Shown: piece by piece, positions 58,267-64,000 of the stretch | Layout: each line of letters begins with the position of its first letter | How positions within the stretch are numbered: position 1 is the stretch's first letter | Assembly (NCBI GenBank): GCA_018466975.1 | Contig: JAENRS010000022.1 | Span: 1-64,000, forward strand | DNA: 64,000 nucleotides | Reading direction: 5' to 3' | Source of the DNA: Sparassis latifolia | Taxonomy: Eukaryota > Basidiomycota > Agaricomycetes > Polyporales > Sparassidaceae | Program-made: the position numbers and the translations under genes | The notes under the pieces: generated by a model | Databases searched by the model: none | Seen by the model: only the letters and a program-made list of their open reading frames with translations | What the model was told of the DNA's origin: nothing

Positions 58267-61200
58267 ATGATGCCTCGACCCACTGAGAAGATCACTGTGA
58301 TCTGGGATGGTAAGATGCATCCATCAGCATAGAATTAAGTGATTGCTAACCGCACGAAACAGATTTCGAGCACAGGGATGACAAGTCACTCTGGCGCTGC
58401 AGCATCTGTCCTGCTCGACCCGGACAGGATGAATGGATACTAAGGCGCAACGTCTTATCTCATGTGGCCACCAAACATCGCCAGCAACTTTCTAAAGCAG
58501 CCAGGGTGGAGCGAAGGCAGAATACCCCACAGGAAGTGCCGCCCGAATCTACCTGCATTCCCATGCCTTCACTCTCCCTTCGTCACAGTAATGACACTCA
58601 CTCCAATAGTTTACAGAGTGAATCCATGATAGGAAGTGCTGCTGAGGAACCGGTGGACAATAGTAAGACAGTGGAGGTGTCGATTGATACTTCCGAGTGC
58701 GCTCAGCCCACATCCGACACAGATCAAATCCTCTACAGTGCTGGAGATGACTGGGAGGCAGAAGACTTCAATGCACTTGCAGCATCTTTAGCTCGTGCCT
58801 TGCAGAGCGCTGACCTAGGGGATGGATCCACGGATGAGATACCTGCGTATGATGAAGATACGTCACATCAGGACGAGCTAGATGATTTTTGCTGAATTTG
58901 GTACGTTGCGTGAAGTATGAAGTGTTTGTCCCATGCACACATATAGAACAGATGCCGCTCAAGACAGCCACAAGTCGGGAGGCCAACTGTATGACGAGTG
59001 GTTCGGACCTGAGCAAGCGGACCAGTCGTGGTTTCCTTATCCCGATAAAGCTGTAAGTGGCCCGTTGTAGTATTGCAGACCCTGCTGACATCACTGTTCC
59101 TAACATAGCACTTCCTAACCGATCTGCTATTCAACGCCCCGGAGCTCCGTTTCTCATGCGCACAACAGCGTGCCATTCTAACTTGGGCCAAGGAACTTGG
59201 TGCTCGCGTTCCGAGCTTCGATGGTCTTCGGAAATTACAAGCGGCTCTTTTACAGATGACGGGAAATCCGACACAGAAGCAGACATCAAGCCGAGGCAAT
59301 GTTTGGTATCTCAATGACATTGCTGATGCGTTGGCGAAGGTTATTTTCATTCACATGATGACAACTGTATCTTGAAAGATTTTGTAGGATTTTCCAATCC
59401 AATTACACGCCCTCGAATGGTATTGTTCCCAGAAGACTCTGGTAAGAAGGTCAACAGTGTCTGGCAAGCCTCAAAGCTGCTGCAAGATCTCCCGGATGAC
59501 TTATTGACTCCAAACATACGGGTTAATAGTGTTATTTACTATGTCAACGAGCTTGTTCAGCACACGCAGGACCGATGGTTTCTCCCAAAGCGTTGGTTGA
59601 CACGTGGCGGGGTTATGTATGCAATGGGACACCATGTCATTGATACTGTGGTCAGTACCAGTGATATTATGCTGTGAACGGTCCTAATACTTCCGACAGT
59701 AGGGCCTCGTTGTTCAGAAGGATAACTTTGCTGCTGTCCCTGTGTCGACCTTCTATCGAAACATCGAAACAATATTGGAGATGACAAGTGGTATCTACCC
59801 ATTTGCGCGTGCGCAATCCTGCTTTCTGATTCCATTATATAATTCTCACGTACAAGTTTCTAGCATCTTGCTCTGCATTCTCTACTCAGATGCCACATCC
59901 TCTGCGTCAGACTGCTGGGAGCCGACGAGTATATTCCATTCCTGTGGTTTTGTTTCTCGACGACGTCTCGGGAAATCGATCTCGGCAGTGGAATAAACAC
60001 TATTCCTGTTATCTTTCGAATGGCGCACTCCCCAGACAACAATTGGAGGCACAGTTCCATGTCCGCTTTGTGGCAACATCGCCACATGCAACTCCACTGG
60101 AGTTGTTGCAGGGTATCCATGCAAATATGGAGTAAGTGACTTCAGTCTTACAATCTTTCCAAGGTGTTCTAATCATTGGTAGCCGTGCATTTGCTGACCC
60201 TATTGTTGCATGGGATTGTCTTGAGAATGAAGAAGTTCTTCTTCGACCGTTCGCTTTGTTCTTCCCTGGTGACAACCCAATGCAAGCTGAGCTTTGTGGG
60301 TGTGCGGGTCTTGGTTCGAACTATTTCTGTCACACTTGTAAGGCTGGAGGCACGCAGGAGTACAAATGTTCAGCTGAGGGCTTCAGCAGTCTCTTTGAGG
60401 TACGTCATTTGTTGCTGTGTGATAATGGGTCTAAAGAACGTGCCATACAGTCAGCAGATCTTCGCTCAAGTACAGAGACTGCAGAGCATGCATTTCAGCA
60501 ACTATTGACGGCGCTTCAACCAGGGGTCTCGAAATGTCTCGCGGATGCTGTACGGGACTCTGGGATCAAAGATTCAATAGCACAGCCTATAATAGAGTCT
60601 CTCATTAAGCTTGGGCAGCAGCTTCGGAAAGCATCACCGGATAAGACTGTGCAGACGCCAGATGAGATACAGTTGATACTTGCTGATGAGCTTCGAAAGG
60701 CACACGAGAAGGGCGGTATCATGAATCCGTTATATGATATGCCAGGTAACCATTCTTGTGGATTTAGCGATGACACGGAACTTGATCAATTGCAGGTGTT
60801 GACATACACCAAGATACACCTACGGAGATATTACACACGATTCTCCTTGGCGTCGTTAAGTACTTTTGGAACCAGACAGTTACTCTCCTGGAGAAGGAGA
60901 AACAGTTTGCATTGTTCCAGTCGAGACTGAGTTCAATTGTCGCAGACGGGCTGAACATACCCAAGCTGTCTGCAGATTACATCTGTCACTACCATGGTGC
61001 ACTCATAGGAAAACATTTCAAGACTCTGTCGCAAGTGATTGCATTTACGGTCTATGATTTGGTGCCGCATGAAGTTCTGGATGCCTGGTTGCTGATAGGG
61101 CGTCTGACGGTCCTTCTGTGGCATACAGATATCCACGATATCGACCAATACTTGGTAAGTAATGCCTGATTCACAGTCCTGCATTCATAGCCTATCTCAC

Positions 61201-63394
61201 ATAATGCTTATGATACTCAGTCGGAACTTGAAGATTGTATCGACAAGTTCCTGGATGTCACAGCTCGCTGCAGTCCCAGCATTCTCGTTACAAAGCCAAA
61301 ATTTCATTTCCTGATCCATCTGCCTGCCTTTATCCGCCGATTCGGTCCCGCTGTTCTGTTCTCCACAGAACGCTATGCCAAATCATACAACCGCATCTTT
61401 CGTGCAGCGTCCATTCTCAGCAATCATCAAGCACCAAGTCGAGATATTGCATGGTCATTTGCGGGTCTTGAAAGGGTAAAACATATTGTTACGGGGGGAT
61501 GGTGGAAACCGGCATCATCCCGAACCTGGATCCGTGCAGGTAACTCAGTTTTGGAACATGTTCTCACTCATCCTGAGCATGCTCGCCTCCTTGGATTGCC
61601 CACTGCAGTGGCAAAAGTTCGAGGTGAGTACTTGTCGTGCTATTGTGACCATCACTCTGACATGCTCTGACATAATCAACCAAGGGTCAGCGCAATTGAA
61701 GCAGCTGCCGTCAGGCATTAAGCCAAGATCGCGAGAGCAAGCAACATCACTGGTCTGGGCGAAATCTATCGCCGCCACCATTTCAGGAAGTTGTCCTCCT
61801 ATTGTAGCTTCCAGCGAGCCACACTCAGGCTTCAGCGAGCCGCGTTTTCTCTTGGGCAAAAGTATTGTTGCAGATAACCTCGACGTCATATGCTGTGGTT
61901 CAAATGCAGTTGTTCGTTGTGAGGGGGTAGGTTATTGTTATTATTTATAGGCAGAAGAGATCTCAATTTTCATTCATCTGACACCACAGGGAAGTTACTC
62001 ACCACTACGCATCGGCACCGTCCGTGAAATCCTCATTCTTGCTGGACACCCGATAGACGATGCAAGTCATACATGAGTTACTGTGCAGCTCCTTTTGCTG
62101 AACAATGACCGTCATCCAATCCTTGATCTGCCAATGGCAAAACGTACAGCGGAGTATGTTGTACTATCTCCAAAGGTGAGAAGGGTTCTCTTTGTAAATG
62201 CTAGTCAATCTCACATCCTTGTTTCATGGAATGTAAACAGGACATTATGTTTGCAATCAATTTACAGCATGACTGTCATCGTGGGGCCTGCCAAGTGAAT
62301 GGAGAGAAGCATATCTATCAAGAACGAGAGGAGACTCAACAAACCCGTGCTATTGTGAAACATACTGATGATGAGCACTTCATTGTCAACCTTTTCTCGT
62401 TGCATAATCATGCCCAAATTGCGGCATCTATTCCGGAGGCCCTCTGTCGATCATCTTTGAGTATTGAGGATCGTGCAAAACTTCACGCGGATGCGGCGAA
62501 ACTGGTGTGGGAACAGAAGAAACAGCGAGCGGAACAGCGCAGGGCATTACTTGTACAAAAGGTGGCCAGTCGGGCGACAGGAGTGTGCCGAAGAACACCG
62601 TCAAAGACTCCACAATTTCAGCGACAATTGAGGGTGATGATGATTTGATTGATCTCATAACAGACGTCTTCTCAGCAGAACAGGATGCGGATGAAGATTT
62701 GCTAGATAGCGGTTGCAATGGACCACTCCCCAATGAATCGGGCAGCTGCGTTCATGATGAAACTCATTCTGTGGATGCTGCGACAGGCTCTTCAGTGATA
62801 CAGGCCCCTGAAAGCGTTGCTGGGCCTCCGTCGATGGCGGCTTCAAGCAGCATGCCACTTGTCCCTGTGTTCGCAATGCTGGATGGGATTAACCATGCTC
62901 TTTTGTAGGTCTTCCGTTAATGCTTGCGGTATGTAACTCCAGTTGATGTTGATTTCACTCGTGTTAGAACGGATACTACCGCAATGAAGGAAGTACTCAA
63001 ATACTTGTGCAGGCAAAGCAAACTCCCTGTTGGAGGTAATAAGTCCGCTCTCATCACTCGATTGACATCATTTTATATGAAGTTGGGTTTCTGCTTGCAC
63101 CGTTCATTCATGCACTAACCAAGCTGATATCTATTTAGTACGAAGTCTTGTATGCCTACATTGCAAGAGCTCCAAGGACTGCGCGAACAGCTGCGTGCCC
63201 AAGCCGTAATTGCAAAGACGTCTACCAACAAGCGCAAGAGAGCTGATGCAGTGACAGTGGATGTCGGACATGACGGCGGCAGGGAGGATAGTGAAATGGG
63301 AGGAGAGCCTGTTGGTGTAAAGCGTCGAAGGGTAGCACAGAATGTCGTACAGCGGGAGCTGGAAAAGCAACTGCGTAGTGATATTTTTCGTTAA
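58267..63394 (+). mobile_element. basidiomycete DNA-transposon gene (BED-like finger, transposase core, SAP-like C-terminus)
   Basis: Many short introns split the frame. Exon 1 starts MMPRPTEKITVIWD and leads to W-R-C-S-I-C-P...H-V-A-T-K-H, a BED-like zinc finger. After an acidic linker come HFLTDLLFNAPELRFSC and NPITRPRMVLFPED. The core block reads VSGNRSRQWNKHYSCYLSNG, SPHATPLELLQGIH and GDNPMQAELCGCAGLGSNYF with CHTC. Then come DTPTEILHTILLGVVKYFW, ILVTKPKFHFLIHLPAFIRR, and NLQHDCHRGAC with QEREETQQTRA. A SAP-like helix pair (MKEVLKYLCRQSKLPVGGNK) and a basic tail (NKRKRADAV...GVKRRR) follow, near 62970-63394. These conserved blocks recur in an abundant agaricomycete transposase-like family; I cannot name its superfamily. 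The frame does not close cleanly at about 58893, 59375 and 62580, so this copy is probably decaying. DNA binding and nuclear action are inferred. Confidence 0.65.
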
Positions 63395-63562
63395 CAATCT
63401 CGGACCCGGAGGACAAGGATTCTCACCAGAATGACCAGACGTTGCCTCACGCACTGATTTGCAAAGTGTTCAGCATGTGACAAATTGTGACAGACGCGTC
63501 TTCGTCAAAGTTCGGTGACCTGGTGACACTACCACAATTCCAAACTCGTGCTTGGGCAATTC

Positions 63563-64000
63563 ATGGGTCTGACAGAAGATATCGACTACGAAGATGAGCA
63601 GGAGGATAACCGTATTACGTCTGGCATGGTACAGGACGAGACTTCGGACTTGGCTGGACTCAACTTATTGTCATCTGTCACAAACCACCCTCAGCCAACG
63701 GATGACAGTGAACGTCCACAAGTTGCTCACCAACTGATGCAAGAACCTGACGAAGGAGGTTCTAGTCATGTCACAGTTCTTGGCCGTCGCCCGCGCAGCT
63801 CTTCGGAGGCCTTGGAGAAGGAGAATCTGGCACCTGCACAGAAACGTCAATATTCACAGTTTGCTAGTGAGCTTTGTGCCAAGAAACATCTGACAAGCAA
63901 TGTGACGGCAGAGATTGTTGAGTACAGTCAGGTGGGTGACGTGTCTATCTCACGCCAGGTATCACTCCTCATTTTGACCCTCCGTTGTGTAGCGTCCAAC
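63563..64000 (+). CDS. partial gene linked to the transposon, cut by the window end
   Basis: An ATG at 63563 opens a frame (MGLTEDIDYEDEQEDNRITS) that runs about 120 codons to a donor-like GTGGGT near 63931, and the window ends soon after. The product is acidic, then basic (VLGRRPRSSSEALEKEN), then QFASELCAKKHLTSNVTAEI with VEYSQ. I recall similar acidic proteins lying beside this transposon family, which would make it a second gene of the element. No domain is assigned. Confidence 0.45.
   Translation, partial: MGLTEDIDYEDEQEDNRITSGMVQDETSDLAGLNLLSSVTNHPQPTDDSERPQVAHQLMQEPDEGGSSHVTVLGRRPRSSSEALEKENLAPAQKRQYSQFASELCAKKHLTSNVTAEIVEYSQVGDVSISRQVSLLILTLRCVASN

Overview
The window looks like nuclear DNA of an agaricomycete basidiomycete, probably a polypore-type wood-decay fungus. 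Its genes carry many short introns (about 45-70 nt, GT...AG) and tiny exons of 8-16 nt. Recognisable families include a secreted catalase, a Zn2Cys6 regulator with a long Gln/Pro tail, MYND-finger paralogues, a P450, Rds1/ferritin-like secreted proteins and a basidiomycete-type DNA transposon. Gene models were built by hand, joining exons that keep the frame and the expected family motifs. All positions are read from the given sequence; no search was run.

Layout. 1-13 kb: an unrecognised single-pass membrane protein, a MIC12-like MICOS subunit (4 exons), a long gene-poor stretch, a 21-exon catalase, a 321-bp TA-flanked inverted-repeat element, and a TB2/DP1 (Yop1/REEP) ER-shaping protein. 15-22 kb: a ferritin-like (Rds1-type) paralogue with a Trp-to-TAG nonsense codon, a CoA-dependent acyltransferase with an HxxxD motif, and an alpha/beta-hydrolase with a frameshift and Ala at the predicted nucleophile. 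22-27 kb: two short inverted-repeat elements (one Tourist/PIF-Harbinger-like with TTA target duplication) in mostly gene-free DNA. 26.8-28.2 kb: the intact ferritin-like paralogue, with a perfect TGACGTCA upstream.

29.6-44.8 kb is one segmental duplication. The full unit (35212-44771) carries a P-loop NTPase/nuclease-like gene of the Crinkler/RHS type, a Zn2Cys6 transcription factor, and the mitochondrial ribosomal protein mL44. The other copy (29637-33177) keeps the NTPase gene whole (550 codons, identical exon lengths). It has lost about 1 kb and 4.8 kb of the other two genes, so remnants of the regulator and of mL44 lie fused together. A 50-bp palindrome lies at the distal breakpoint, and a degenerate minisatellite fills the spacer between the units.

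45-57 kb: three MYND-finger paralogues (one usable, one lacking the finger, one with a stop inside the finger), an apparently intact P450, a multiply frameshifted formaldehyde-dehydrogenase-like MDR pseudogene, and an intact zinc alcohol dehydrogenase. 58 kb to the end: a DNA transposon gene with a BED-like finger, a transposase core and a C-terminal SAP-like motif, preceded by a 190-bp palindromic element, then a partial gene running off the window.

The recurring theme is birth and decay of duplicates: in each duplicated family one member is intact or nearly so and others carry a distinct lesion. The best candidate for an unusual system is the pair of intact NTPase-nuclease genes, where copy B has lost the Walker A Thr but keeps its frame.
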